NCBI GenBank assembly: GCA_017504795.1
Contig: JAFVQM010000010.1
Location: 1 to 64,000, forward strand
DNA length: 64,000 nucleotides
Reading direction: 5' to 3'
Source of the DNA: Clostridia bacterium
GTDB taxonomy: Bacteria > Bacillota > Clostridia > Christensenellales > Borkfalkiaceae
Below, one piece after another: positions 42,614 through 50,839 of this stretch. Numbering within the stretch: position 1 is the first letter of the stretch; every line of letters begins with the position of its first letter. The translations under genes and the position numbers were made by a program. The notes beneath the pieces are model-generated. The model did no database searches. It saw nothing but the letters and a program-made list of their open reading frames with translations, and was not told where the DNA came from.

Positions 42614-43365
42614 CAAAAAGCGTTAAAAACAACCTAATATGCCTATTTTGTGGCTTTTTGGTGGCGGTAGTAATATATATTACCGCTTATTTTACGTGTA
42701 ATAACGAATACGTGCTACCTAGCCCCTTAAAAATATTAGAAAAGTTTTTTCAAACGCTTTTATCGTTAAGTTTTTATAAGGCGCTATTTTCAACGCTTTT
42801 AAGGGTTGTTATCGCCTTTATCATATCCTTTATATTAGGCGCTATATTCGGCGTTTTAGCCTATCGCTATAAGTGGTTTAGCGGTGTTTTTGGAGTAATC
42901 GTTGGGCTGTTGCGCTCACTTCCCGTGCTTGCGGTACTGCTTATAATTTTATTGTTTACAAACCGTAGTTTTGCGCCCGTTGTGGTGTGCTTTTTATCGC
43001 TTTTTCCTATAATTTACACGGCGGTTTACACTTCGCTAAAAGGCGTGCCTAACGACCTTAAAATTATGTGCACCGTTTATAAAATTCCCGTAAAAAAGCA
43101 AGTTTTTTCAATGTATATTCCGCAAATACTACCTAAAATTTTACTAGATGCGGGCGGTGCGTTTTCGTTTGGAATAAAACTTATCGTGTCGGCGGAAATT
43201 TTAGCAAACGTTTACGGAAGCGTTGGGGGAATATTACAAGAAGCGTCTATCTACACGTTAACTTCTGACCTTTTTGCCCTTACGTTAATAGTTTGTATTT
43301 TAGGCGTTTTAGTTGAATTTATGGCGAAATTACTATCTGAAAAGGCGGAGAAAAGGCTGGTATGA
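42610..43365 (+). CDS. ABC transporter permease (SsuC/TauC-like)
   Basis: 251 residues, about six transmembrane helices. The binding-protein-dependent transport EAA-like loop is VYKIPVKKQVFSMYIPQILP, around residues 155-175. YVLPSPLKILEKFFQTLLS near the N-terminus is typical of the NitT/TauT permeases. Starts with an ATGA overlap. Confidence 0.9.
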   Translation: MTKSVKNNLICLFCGFLVAVVIYITAYFTCNNEYVLPSPLKILEKFFQTLLSLSFYKALFSTLLRVVIAFIISFILGAIFGVLAYRYKWFSGVFGVIVGLLRSLPVLAVLLIILLFTNRSFAPVVVCFLSLFPIIYTAVYTSLKGVPNDLKIMCTVYKIPVKKQVFSMYIPQILPKILLDAGGAFSFGIKLIVSAEILANVYGSVGGILQEASIYTLTSDLFALTLIVCILGVLVEFMAKLLSEKAEKRLV

Positions 43366-44012
43366 AGATAGAAAATTTAACCGTTTCATACGGAGAAACT
43401 AAGGTTTTTGAAAACCTAAACATATCGTTTAACGACGGGGAAATAACCTGCGTTTTAGGGCGTTCGGGCGTTGGAAAAACTACTTTGCTTAACTATATTG
43501 CAGGGCTAGGTAGCGTAAAACCGAGCGAAGAAATACCTTGTTCTATGGTCTTTCAAGAGCCACGGCTCGTCCCTAACTTAACGGTAAAAGAAAACCTTTT
43601 ATTTGCAGGTTGTAGGGAATTAGATATTGAAAAAGGGCTGGAAATGGCTAATCTAAAAAGCAAGCAAAACGAACGCCCAACAAAACTGTCGGGCGGAGAA
43701 AAACAGCGCGTAAATTTCTTGCGCGCGGTGTTAAATAATGCCCCCGTGGTTTTACTTGACGAGCCTTTTTCTTCACTTGATTTATCCACTAAAATTCCGC
43801 TTATGAACGAGTTTGTAAAAATGCTAAAACAAGCGGGAAAAACGGCAATTTTAGTAACTCATGACGTGGAAGAAGCGCTTGTTGTAGCGGATAGAATTTT
43901 GGTTTTAGACGGCGGTGAAATAACCCTTGATATTTCGTTAAAAACTACTCCGCCAAGGGCTTACGGCGTAGCCCTTTTCGAGCGAGAACAAATACTAAAT
44001 AAGATACTATAA
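43362..44012 (+). CDS. ABC transporter ATP-binding protein (SsuB/TauB-like)
   Basis: 216 residues. Walker A GRSGVGKTT, Q-loop MVFQEPRLVPNLTVKENL, signature LSGGEKQRVNFLRA, Walker B VVLLDEPFSSLD and H-loop LVTHDVEEAL are all present, so it should be an active ATPase energising the importer. It is short by ~30 residues at the C-terminus compared with many family members. Confidence 0.93.
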   Translation: MKIENLTVSYGETKVFENLNISFNDGEITCVLGRSGVGKTTLLNYIAGLGSVKPSEEIPCSMVFQEPRLVPNLTVKENLLFAGCRELDIEKGLEMANLKSKQNERPTKLSGGEKQRVNFLRAVLNNAPVVLLDEPFSSLDLSTKIPLMNEFVKMLKQAGKTAILVTHDVEEALVVADRILVLDGGEITLDISLKTTPPRAYGVALFEREQILNKIL

Positions 44013-44068
44013 ACTTGCCTTTTTAGGCGATATTTGATATAATAATAAAAAACTTAAAGGATAAAATT

Positions 44069-45589
44069 ATGGCTGGTCAGTTGAGAGAACTTCCTACGTC
44101 GGTTAAAAAATTAAGGCGTGAAGTTTTTAGAGAAGTTGCAAAAGTGGCGTTTGAGTGTTCGCCCGATAAGGTTAACGACGGTATTGAGGCAATACCTTAT
44201 AAAATCACGCCCACCGAAGTTCCAAAATACTTAGATAGTATCTACCGCGAAAGGGCGGTTGCTAGCGAACGCGTTAGGCTTGCTATGGGTATGAGTTTGC
44301 GCCCACAAGACAAGCCCGTTCACATAACCGAAGGCGTTGACGAAAGTAATATATCAGATAAATACTACGAACCGCCTTTAATGCAAGTAATTCCGTCCGC
44401 GTGCGATAAGTGTAAAGATAACGTTTACGAAGTTTCTAACGAGTGTAGGGGTTGCGTTGCAAAGGCGTGTGTGGCGGCTTGTCCTAAAAACGCCATTTCT
44501 TTTGAAAACGGCAAGGCGGTTATCGACCAAGAAAAGTGTATCCACTGCGGAAAGTGTAAAAAGGCTTGCCCGTACGACGCTATTGCGCACAAAGTTCGCC
44601 CGTGCTCGGAAGCGTGCGGAATTAACGCCATATCTACTGACGAACTCGGTCGTGCAAAGATAGATAACGATAAATGTCTAGGTTGCGGTCAATGTATGGT
44701 TAGTTGCCCGTTTGCGGCAATTGCCGATAAATCGCAGATTTTCCAAATGATACAAGCGGTTAAAAAGGGCGACTACGTTGTTGCTGAAATCGCGCCCGCT
44801 ATCGTTGGGCAGTTTGGTGAAAACGTAACTATCGCTATGATAAAAGGCGCGCTTTTAGACGTTGGCTTTAAGGAAGTTCACGAAGTTGCTAGCGGTGCCG
44901 ACTTTGCTTGTTCAACCGAGGCGCACGCCTACGTTGATAAAGTGGTTTCTGGAAAGTTGCCTTTCTTGCTTACGTCATGCTGTCCAAGTTGGGCTATGCT
45001 TGCTAAAAAGCAGTTCCCCGACCTTATAGGCGAAGTTTCCCAAGCGCTAACGCCTATGGTGGCAACGGCTAGAAAAATCAAACAAAAAACGCCCAACGCT
45101 AGGGTGGTATTCATAGGCCCTTGCGCGGCTAAAAAACTTGAAGCGTCAAGAGAATCAGTTAGAAGTGACGTTGATTTCGTTATCACGTTTGAAGAACTTT
45201 TCGGCATATTCGACGCAAAGGGTATAGATTTTTCTAAATATCAAGGCGAAAGGTCTATTCACGAGGCAACAGGTGCCGGTAGAGGCTATGCGGTAGCAGG
45301 TGGGGTTGCAAGCGCAATAGAAAAGTGCGTTAAAGAATATTATCCTAACGTTGAAGTTAAAATCGAACACGCCGAAGGTCTTGCCGAGTGCAAAAAGATG
45401 CTACTTTTAGCAAAGGCGGGCAAGAAAAACGGTTGCTTAATCGAAGGTATGGGTTGCCCCGGCGGTTGCGTTGCGGGTGCAGGCACTAACATTTCTATCG
45501 TAAAAGCGCAAAAAGAAGTCGAAAAGGTTGTAAATACGTCAAGTAAGGCTATTCCGTCGAAAGATTTATATGAGATTGACCTCCCCTAA
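44069..45589 (+). CDS. [FeFe] hydrogenase, group-B-like, with ferredoxin domains
   Basis: 506 residues. The N-terminal ~110 residues have no obvious cofactor motif. Cysteine motifs for several [4Fe-4S] clusters follow (~112-215: CDKCKDN, CIHCGKCKKACPYD, CLGCGQCMVSCPFA). H-cluster motifs: L1 TSCCPSW (302-308), L2 PCAAKK (351-356), L3 MGCPGGC (461-467). Serine in L1 and alanine in L2 replace the Gly/Thr of the classical group A enzymes and match group B. It would interconvert H2 and protons/electrons through ferredoxin in the cytosol of an anaerobe. HydEFG maturases are not in this window. The ribosome-binding site is weak (AAAGGA). A palindromic repeat follows directly. Confidence 0.9.
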   Translation: MAGQLRELPTSVKKLRREVFREVAKVAFECSPDKVNDGIEAIPYKITPTEVPKYLDSIYRERAVASERVRLAMGMSLRPQDKPVHITEGVDESNISDKYYEPPLMQVIPSACDKCKDNVYEVSNECRGCVAKACVAACPKNAISFENGKAVIDQEKCIHCGKCKKACPYDAIAHKVRPCSEACGINAISTDELGRAKIDNDKCLGCGQCMVSCPFAAIADKSQIFQMIQAVKKGDYVVAEIAPAIVGQFGENVTIAMIKGALLDVGFKEVHEVASGADFACSTEAHAYVDKVVSGKLPFLLTSCCPSWAMLAKKQFPDLIGEVSQALTPMVATARKIKQKTPNARVVFIGPCAAKKLEASRESVRSDVDFVITFEELFGIFDAKGIDFSKYQGERSIHEATGAGRGYAVAGGVASAIEKCVKEYYPNVEVKIEHAEGLAECKKMLLLAKAGKKNGCLIEGMGCPGGCVAGAGTNISIVKAQKEVEKVVNTSSKAIPSKDLYEIDLP

Positions 45590-45715
45590 TTTAAGGTCTT
45601 ATAAGCGTCGCATAACTGCGTTACTGCCGTCGCCGAGTGTCTACAATGACCAAAAAGGTCTATTGTAACCACTCGTCTAGGCGAGCCTTGTTCTGCTTGC
45701 TTCTAAGGTCTTAAA
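45590..45715 (+). repeat. Covarying palindromic intergenic repeat, copy 4
   Basis: Outer stem TTTAAGGTCTTATAAGC / GCTTCTAAGGTCTTAAA, paired throughout except for the conserved T/C mismatch (two G-U pairs). Central hairpin CGAGTG...ACAATGACC-AAAAA-GGTCTATTGT...CACTCG. Confidence 0.82.
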
Positions 45716-45720
45716 TATAA

Positions 45721-45785
45721 GGTTTAGTGTTTAGTCTAACTTGTAACTAAGCCCTTAAAACAAGTTGCAATAGGCTTTGAGTTAA
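45721..45785 (+). repeat. Degenerate right-end fragment of the palindromic repeat
   Basis: GTCTAACTTGTAACTAAG, CCCTTAAAACAAGTTG and GCAATAGGCTTTGAG recur from the right end and flank of copies 1 and 2. A further fragment GCCTTGTCTTGCTTG is at about 45926-45940. Confidence 0.5.
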
Positions 45786-45846
45786 AGGTTTTGGCGAATA
45801 TATAACCGTTCTTGAAGGCAACGACAAAATTACCGTAAAACGATAA
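45781..45846 (+). pseudogene. Possible remnant of a gene end
   Basis: An open stretch with no start codon encodes GFGEYITVLEGNDKITVKR then a stop. It reads like the C-terminus of a folded protein but is cut off by the repeat upstream. Weak evidence. Confidence 0.2.
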
Positions 45847-45856
45847 AAAAACTATA

Positions 45857-45905
45857 AAAACCGCTTTGGTCAAGTATTGACAAGGCGGTTTATTTATTAT
45901 AAAAT
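45857..45905 (+). promoter_or_regulatory. Promoter with overlapping dyad for the glycosidase-like gene
   Basis: TTGACA (45877-45882), 17 bp, TAAAAT (45900-45905). An imperfect inverted repeat (AAACCGC...GGTCAA-gta-TTGAC...GCGGTTT, about 45857-45891) covers the -35, a likely repressor operator or, if transcribed from upstream, a terminator hairpin. Confidence 0.65.
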
Positions 45906-45982
45906 AAATAGTGAGTAAAAAATACGCCTTGTCTTGCTTGTAAATAGGTGGCTAAGATGTTGAAATAAAGGAGTAATAAATT

Positions 45983-47761
45983 ATGAGCGACTGTATCAAG
46001 ACGTTATCCATTGACACTTCTGCGCTCCCGATAACGGAGTCTGCGTACGCAAAAATCTTCCATATTGTAAAAAAGCGCGTTGAGGATCGTTGTGCCACCC
46101 GTTGTACGGCTAACGACGCTACTGCATCTTTCGTTTTGCGATTCGTTTTAGATGAGAGTGTGCCTGCCGAAGGATTCCGTCTTGTAGACGCGGTTGAGGG
46201 TAATGGCGTCGTGGTCAGCGGTGCAGATTTTCTAGCCTTGATGTACGGCGCGGGTCAGTTCTTACATAAATCTCACTACACGGCTCAGGGAATTATCCCT
46301 ACTGACTGGCGGGGAGAAAGCGTGCCACAGGCTTCCAAACGTATGATTTTCTTCGCACAGCACTTCTACAACTGGTATCAGTGTTGTTCTGCCGAAGAGA
46401 TCCGTGAGCACATTGAGGATTTGGTGCTTTGGGGCATCAACGGCGTGGTTTCCGTGTTCTCCTGTTTGAATCTAACCGGTTGGAATGATCCTAACCTAGA
46501 CGAGTTGGTGAAACTGTTCCGCAAAACGCTAAGCGCCGCTCGCGAATTGAAACTAAAAATCGGCATTGAGTACAGTAATGTTGACTTTATGGAGCCGAGA
46601 AAAGACGTCGCCGCAGACAAAAAATATTTGTGTTCTCAGACCGGCAATTTGATTTGTCCCTCTACCGAGGAAGGCTTTGCCTATTATCAACAGATACTGG
46701 CAAAGATTTTAGATTACACCGATGAGTTTGGTGGGCTAGACTTCATCACCATTTGGTCCTATGACGAAGGCGGTTGTAGTTGCGATAAGTGTTGGCCCTG
46801 GGGTGGTAAGGGATTTTACAATATGGCTCATCGTATATCCAAATACGTTAAGGGCCGTTATCCCAAAATCGAAATCTGGTTGGCTACTTGGTATATGGGT
46901 AGACTCAACGTCCAAAAAGAAGAGTGGCCTATGCTTTATAGCCGTTTGCAAGAGGATGCTGCCAAAGGCGATAACTGGGCTGACTATCTGTTGATGGAAA
47001 CCCGAGATTATTATCCTGAAATCTACTATCCCGTGGAGCACGGCCAACCTACTGCGCACACTAAACTGTTAACCTTCCCTGAAATATCTATGACTGGTCT
47101 TACGCCGTGGGGCGGTATGGGCGCCATATGTACCCCTACGTTGATAAAACGACAGGAAAAACCTTTCGCACCACATTGTGACGGTGGCTACCTGTACACA
47201 GAGGGTATTTTTGACGATATGAACAAGGTCGTTATGCTAGGTCAATATTGGGATCGTCAGCGTTCCACGGATGAGTCTATTACCGATTACTGTGGCTACG
47301 AATACAAGGGTATTAACCCCACCGATCTGATTCGCCTTATCGACCTGATCGAGGCAAGTCAGTTGTACACTAACCGTTTCGACCGCAAGCCGTGCCCCTT
47401 GTCTTTTAGCGAAATGGCTTGGGAACTGGCGGAGAAGATGAATTTGGGTGCTTCGGAAGATACTCAAAAGTACTGGCGTTGGCGGATCGTTTACATACGT
47501 GCTTACTTGGATATGGTACGTTATCGCAACTGTGCCGAAGCTGGTTGGCCTTTGCATAAGGTGAATAATATGCGATTCTGGCGCAGATTCTTAGAGAAGG
47601 ATCAAAAAGCTCAGGATTTCTTGCTAGAACTGATTAGGTTGTATAAGGCGCAGGAGATCGACGATCCTGTACGCTACGCTTATCATTGGTTCGTTCGCCC
47701 ACCTATGACGCGGGGCGCATCTATGACCGACGAGCCATCTTTTGAAGACACTAAAATATAA
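45983..47761 (+). CDS. Glycoside-hydrolase-like protein with alpha-glucuronidase-type N-terminal domain
   Basis: 592 residues, no signal peptide. An N-terminal alpha/beta domain (~25-110, ATASFVLRFVLDE, GVVVSGADFLALMYGAGQFL) resembles the small N-terminal domains of GH67/GH20-type enzymes. A TIM-barrel-like region follows (SKRMIFFAQHFYNWYQ, EDLVLWGINGVVSVFS, FITIWSYDEGGCSCDKC with an adjacent Asp-Glu pair, IEIWLATWYMGR). This fits a retaining or substrate-assisted glycosidase, but family and substrate are not certain. Codon use is unlike its neighbours (many CTG, CGC, GCC, ATC codons), suggesting transfer. It is monocistronic, with its own promoter and terminator, and is flanked by repeat fragments. 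AAAGGAG precedes the ATG. Confidence 0.6.
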   Translation: MSDCIKTLSIDTSALPITESAYAKIFHIVKKRVEDRCATRCTANDATASFVLRFVLDESVPAEGFRLVDAVEGNGVVVSGADFLALMYGAGQFLHKSHYTAQGIIPTDWRGESVPQASKRMIFFAQHFYNWYQCCSAEEIREHIEDLVLWGINGVVSVFSCLNLTGWNDPNLDELVKLFRKTLSAARELKLKIGIEYSNVDFMEPRKDVAADKKYLCSQTGNLICPSTEEGFAYYQQILAKILDYTDEFGGLDFITIWSYDEGGCSCDKCWPWGGKGFYNMAHRISKYVKGRYPKIEIWLATWYMGRLNVQKEEWPMLYSRLQEDAAKGDNWADYLLMETRDYYPEIYYPVEHGQPTAHTKLLTFPEISMTGLTPWGGMGAICTPTLIKRQEKPFAPHCDGGYLYTEGIFDDMNKVVMLGQYWDRQRSTDESITDYCGYEYKGINPTDLIRLIDLIEASQLYTNRFDRKPCPLSFSEMAWELAEKMNLGASEDTQKYWRWRIVYIRAYLDMVRYRNCAEAGWPLHKVNNMRFWRRFLEKDQKAQDFLLELIRLYKAQEIDDPVRYAYHWFVRPPMTRGASMTDEPSFEDTKI

Positions 47762-47775
47762 TACTGTAAAAGCAC

Positions 47776-47806
47776 ACGCTCCGAAACTTGATACGTTTCG
47801 GAGCGT
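47776..47806 (+). terminator. Terminator after the glycosidase-like gene
   Basis: ACGCTCCGAAAC / GTTTCGGAGCGT with a 7-nt loop and T run. Confidence 0.92.
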
Positions 47807-47909
47807 TTTTGGTATAGCGAAGCCTTTCTCAAAGCATTTGCCCAAAAACCACCAGTCTAGTTAGTATTCGTTTTTAACGAGTTAAGGCGGTTGCAATTAA
47901 AACAAAACT

Positions 47910-47935
47910 AAAAGCGTAATTTTCTACGCTTTTTT
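47910..47935. terminator. Second hairpin terminator in the gap before purE
   Basis: AAAAGCGTA / TACGCTTTT with a 6-nt loop and flanking A/T runs; usable on either strand. No gene lies between it and the preceding terminator. Confidence 0.75.
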
Positions 47936-47985
47936 CATATGAAAAATATCTATTGATAAAAATTAAAATGTATAACTCAAAACGC

Positions 47986-48014
47986 TTGTAAAAAACCGTT
48001 TTATATGTTATACT
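47986..48014 (+). promoter_or_regulatory. Promoter of the purine operon
   Basis: TTGTAA (47986-47991), 17 bp, extended -10 TGT-TATACT (hexamer 48009-48014). Confidence 0.8.
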
Positions 48015-48033
48015 TATTACAAATAAATATTTG

Positions 48034-48171
48034 TAATTCGGGATTTCTGTTACTGACGGATAGTTATGGTTTACCATAGTGGAGCAGAAATTATAACAAT
48101 CTCTTGATTGAGCCGACCGTCTGGGCGCACTTTCCTAAGTTATAAGGATAGTTGCGCCTTGTTTTAATTTT
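48034..48171 (+). ncRNA. ZTP (pfl) riboswitch with terminator platform
   Basis: The aptamer shows the ZTP/pfl core: GTTACTGACGGATAGT...TTACCATAGTGGAGCAG in the 5' half and AGCCGACCGTCTGGGCGC in the 3' half. The 3' GGGCGC strand is shared with an intrinsic terminator: GGCGCA (48124-48129) pairs with TGCGCC (48153-48158), followed by TTGTTTTAATTTT. Ligand binding (ZMP/ZTP, accumulating when 10-formyl-THF is low) should prevent termination and switch on the downstream purine genes, which include fhs and both formyltransferases. Confidence 0.9.
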
Positions 48172-48183
48172 AAGGAGTATATT

Positions 48184-48672
48184 ATGAAAAAAGTTGCAAT
48201 TATTATGGGTAGCGATAGCGATTTACCTATCGTTCAGAAAGGGGTGGACGTTCTTAAAAATTTTGGCGTACCGTACGAAGTTCACGTTTATTCCGCTCAC
48301 AGAACGCCTGATGAAGCGGGTATTTTTGCAAGTAAAGCAGAAGAAAACGGGTTTGGCGTTTTGATAGCGGCTGCCGGTATGGCGGCGCACCTTGCCGGCG
48401 CTATTGCGGCAAGAACTACGCTTCCCGTTATAGGTATTCCGTGCAAGTCTTCCGTGCTCGACGGGATGGATGCGCTTCTTTCAACCGTACAAATGCCGTC
48501 TGGCGTTCCCGTTGCAACGGTAGCGATTAACGGCGCTACTAACGCGGCGCTTTTAGCAGTTCAAATACTTGCGCTTGCAGATAGCGAATTAAACTCTAAA
48601 CTTAAAGCAAAAAAAGAAAGCGACAGATTAAAGGCTCTTGAAAAAGACGCTAAGATTTCTGCTGAAATATAA
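48184..48672 (+). CDS. purE: N5-carboxyaminoimidazole ribonucleotide mutase PurE
   Basis: 162 residues, class I Pur[56 protein letters not shown] and the substrate loop [12 protein letters not shown] are canonical. It converts N5-CAIR to CAIR. purK is not in this cluster. First gene after the ZTP riboswitch; AAGGAG upstream. Confidence 0.97.
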   Translation: MKKVAIIMGSDSDLPIVQKGVDVLKNFGVPYEVHVYSAHRTPDEAGIFASKAEENGFGVLIAAAGMAAHLAGAIAARTTLPVIGIPCKSSVLDGMDALLSTVQMPSGVPVATVAINGATNAALLAVQILALADSELNSKLKAKKESDRLKALEKDAKISAEI

Positions 48673-48699
48673 AAAATCTTAATTCTAAGGAGAATTATT

Positions 48700-49389
48700 A
48701 TGGAAAAAAATCTTGTTTACACTGGCAAAACTAAAAACGTATACGCACTTGAAAACGGCAATTATATGCTTAAATTCAAAGACGATTGCACCGGAAAAGA
48801 CGGCGTGTTTGATCCGGGTGAAAACTCGGTAGGTTTAACGATTGACGGCGTTGGTGACGTTAATCTTCGTATGTCTATCTACTTTTTCGAAAAGGTAAAC
48901 CAAGCAGGTATTAAAACTCACTACGTATCTGCCGACCTTAAAAATACCACGATGGAAGTTCTTCCTGCAAAGCCGTTCGGTAAAGGTTTAGAAGTAATTT
49001 GCCGTCATAAAGCGGTTGGTAGTTTCCTTCGTAGATACGGTGACTATATCGAAGAGGGCGCAGACCTTCCCGCATACGTTGAAACGACCTTCAAAAACGA
49101 CGAAAAGGGCGATCCGTTAGTTACCAAAGACGGGCTTATCGTTCTCGGCGTTATGACTGACAAACAGTATGAAGACATAAAAGAAATGACTCAAAAAATT
49201 ACTCAAATCGTGGCTGACGACCTTAAAGAAAAGGGTTTAGTTTTATACGATATTAAATTCGAATTCGGTTATGATAAAGACGGTTCGGTTATGCTTATTG
49301 ACGAAATTGCATCGGGCAATATGAGAGTTTATAAAGACGGTAAGTATATCGACCCGATGACCTTATCCAAACTCTTTTTTGAAAACTAA
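48700..49389 (+). CDS. purC: Phosphoribosylaminoimidazole-succinocarboxamide synthase
   Basis: 229 residues. [40 protein letters not shown] and the ATP/Mg-binding [16 protein letters not shown]...[15 protein letters not shown] are present. Makes SAICAR from CAIR and aspartate. AAGGAG upstream. Confidence 0.96.
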   Translation: MEKNLVYTGKTKNVYALENGNYMLKFKDDCTGKDGVFDPGENSVGLTIDGVGDVNLRMSIYFFEKVNQAGIKTHYVSADLKNTTMEVLPAKPFGKGLEVICRHKAVGSFLRRYGDYIEEGADLPAYVETTFKNDEKGDPLVTKDGLIVLGVMTDKQYEDIKEMTQKITQIVADDLKEKGLVLYDIKFEFGYDKDGSVMLIDEIASGNMRVYKDGKYIDPMTLSKLFFEN

Positions 49390-49411
49390 TAAATTTTAGG
49401 AGAATTATTTT

Positions 49412-50839
49412 ATGGGAGGCTTTTTCGGGGCGGTTGGTAAGTCTGACGTTATATCTAGCGTTTTCTACGCTATCGACTATCACTCGCATCTTGGACCTAA
49501 GCGCGGTGGTATAGCCGCATACAATCAAAAAGACGGGCTTCAAAGGGAAATTCACAACATAGAAAATTCCCCTTTTAGAACTAAGTTTGCCGATATCTTT
49601 GACGATATGTACGGCAACTCGGCAATCGGTTGCATAAGCGATTCCGATCCGCAACCGCTACTTATACGTTCAAAACTTGGTAAATTTGCCATTTGTATAA
49701 TAGGTAAAATTAACAACGCCGAAGATTTAATTAAAGAATATCTTGACGAATACGGTGGTCACTTTGACACGCTATCTGGCAGTAAAGTTAATTTAACAGA
49801 ACTCGTAACTGCGCTAATTAACCATAAAGACAGTTTCGTTGAAGGTATAAAATTTGCTCAAAGCGTTATTGACGGGTCTGCATCAATCTTAATTCTTAAA
49901 GACGACGGGAGTATTATAACTGCAAGAGATAAATGTGGTAGAATTCCCGTAATTATCGGCAAGGGGGACGACGGTTATTGTGTAACTTTCGAATCTTTTG
50001 CAGCGGTAAAGGTGGGGTATAAGATTGAAAGAGATTTAGGCCCTGGCGAAATCGTTGAACTCACGGCGGACGGGGTGACGGTACTTAGCGAGCCACAAGA
50101 AGAGATGAAGATATGTTCTTTCCTTTGGACTTATTACGGGTATCCGGCATCCGAATACGAAAAGGTGAGCGTTGAGTATTCGCGATATAAAAACGGCGAA
50201 ATACTCGCGAGAGACGAAATTGACGAGATTAAAAAGTACGATATAGACTACGTTGCGGGGGTTCCCGACTCCGGTACGCCCCACGCGATAGGCTACTCAA
50301 AAGAAAGCGGTATTCCGTTTGCAAGACCTTTTGTAAAATACACGCCGACTTGGTCTAGAAGTTTTACTCCGTCAAAGCAGTCTGAAAGAAACAAGGTTGC
50401 AAAGGCGAAAGTTCTTCCCGTACATCAATTCATTGAAGGTAAAAACCTACTTTTCGTTGACGATAGTATCGTAAGGGGTACACAACTTAAAGGCACGGTT
50501 GATTTTCTTTATGAAAACGGAGCGAAAGAAGTTCATATTCGCTCGGCTTGTCCACCTATTTTTTACAGTTGCAAATACTTAAACTTCACCCGTTCGACTG
50601 GTGAAATGGAACTTATTGCAAGAAGCGTTATCGTTGAACTTGAAGGTGAAGACGGGCTTAACTACATTAGCGAGTATGCCGACGGTAAGACCGAAAGGGG
50701 TAAAAATTTAAGAAAAACACTCGCTGAAAAATTCCACTGTAAAACGCTTGATTTCCAGTCGCTTGAAGGTTTACAAGAATCTATCGGCATTGATAAGTGC
50801 AAACTTTGTACTTACTGCTGGACAGGCAAAAAAAATTAA
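49412..50839 (+). CDS. purF: Amidophosphoribosyltransferase (PurF-like) lacking the N-terminal catalytic cysteine
   Basis: 475 residues. The Ntn-type glutaminase domain begins MGGFFGAVG instead of M-C-G-x-x-G, so the Cys nucleophile released by Met removal in ordinary PurF is Gly here. Downstream glutaminase features remain (YHSHLGPKRGGIAAY, SIGCISDSDPQPL-like NSAIGCISDSDPQP). The phosphoribosyltransferase domain is intact: GVPDSGTPHAIGYS and PRPP loop LLFVDDSIVRGTQLKGT. Cysteines typical of Fe-S PurF are present (SACPPIFYSC; KCKLCTYCWTGK). It should make phosphoribosylamine, perhaps from ammonia or from ammonia supplied by another protein. ATG 49412 has TAGGAG upstream; no alternative start encodes Cys2. 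Confidence 0.9.
   Translation: MGGFFGAVGKSDVISSVFYAIDYHSHLGPKRGGIAAYNQKDGLQREIHNIENSPFRTKFADIFDDMYGNSAIGCISDSDPQPLLIRSKLGKFAICIIGKINNAEDLIKEYLDEYGGHFDTLSGSKVNLTELVTALINHKDSFVEGIKFAQSVIDGSASILILKDDGSIITARDKCGRIPVIIGKGDDGYCVTFESFAAVKVGYKIERDLGPGEIVELTADGVTVLSEPQEEMKICSFLWTYYGYPASEYEKVSVEYSRYKNGEILARDEIDEIKKYDIDYVAGVPDSGTPHAIGYSKESGIPFARPFVKYTPTWSRSFTPSKQSERNKVAKAKVLPVHQFIEGKNLLFVDDSIVRGTQLKGTVDFLYENGAKEVHIRSACPPIFYSCKYLNFTRSTGEMELIARSVIVELEGEDGLNYISEYADGKTERGKNLRKTLAEKFHCKTLDFQSLEGLQESIGIDKCKLCTYCWTGKKN

Noticed and set aside
45590..45980. Insertion sequence next to the glycosidase-like gene
   Set aside because: No transposase frame or long terminal inverted repeats; only small palindromic repeats and fragments.
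48010..48180. Guanine/adenine (purine) riboswitch before purE
   Set aside because: The purine-aptamer core is absent, while both conserved halves of the ZTP motif are present.
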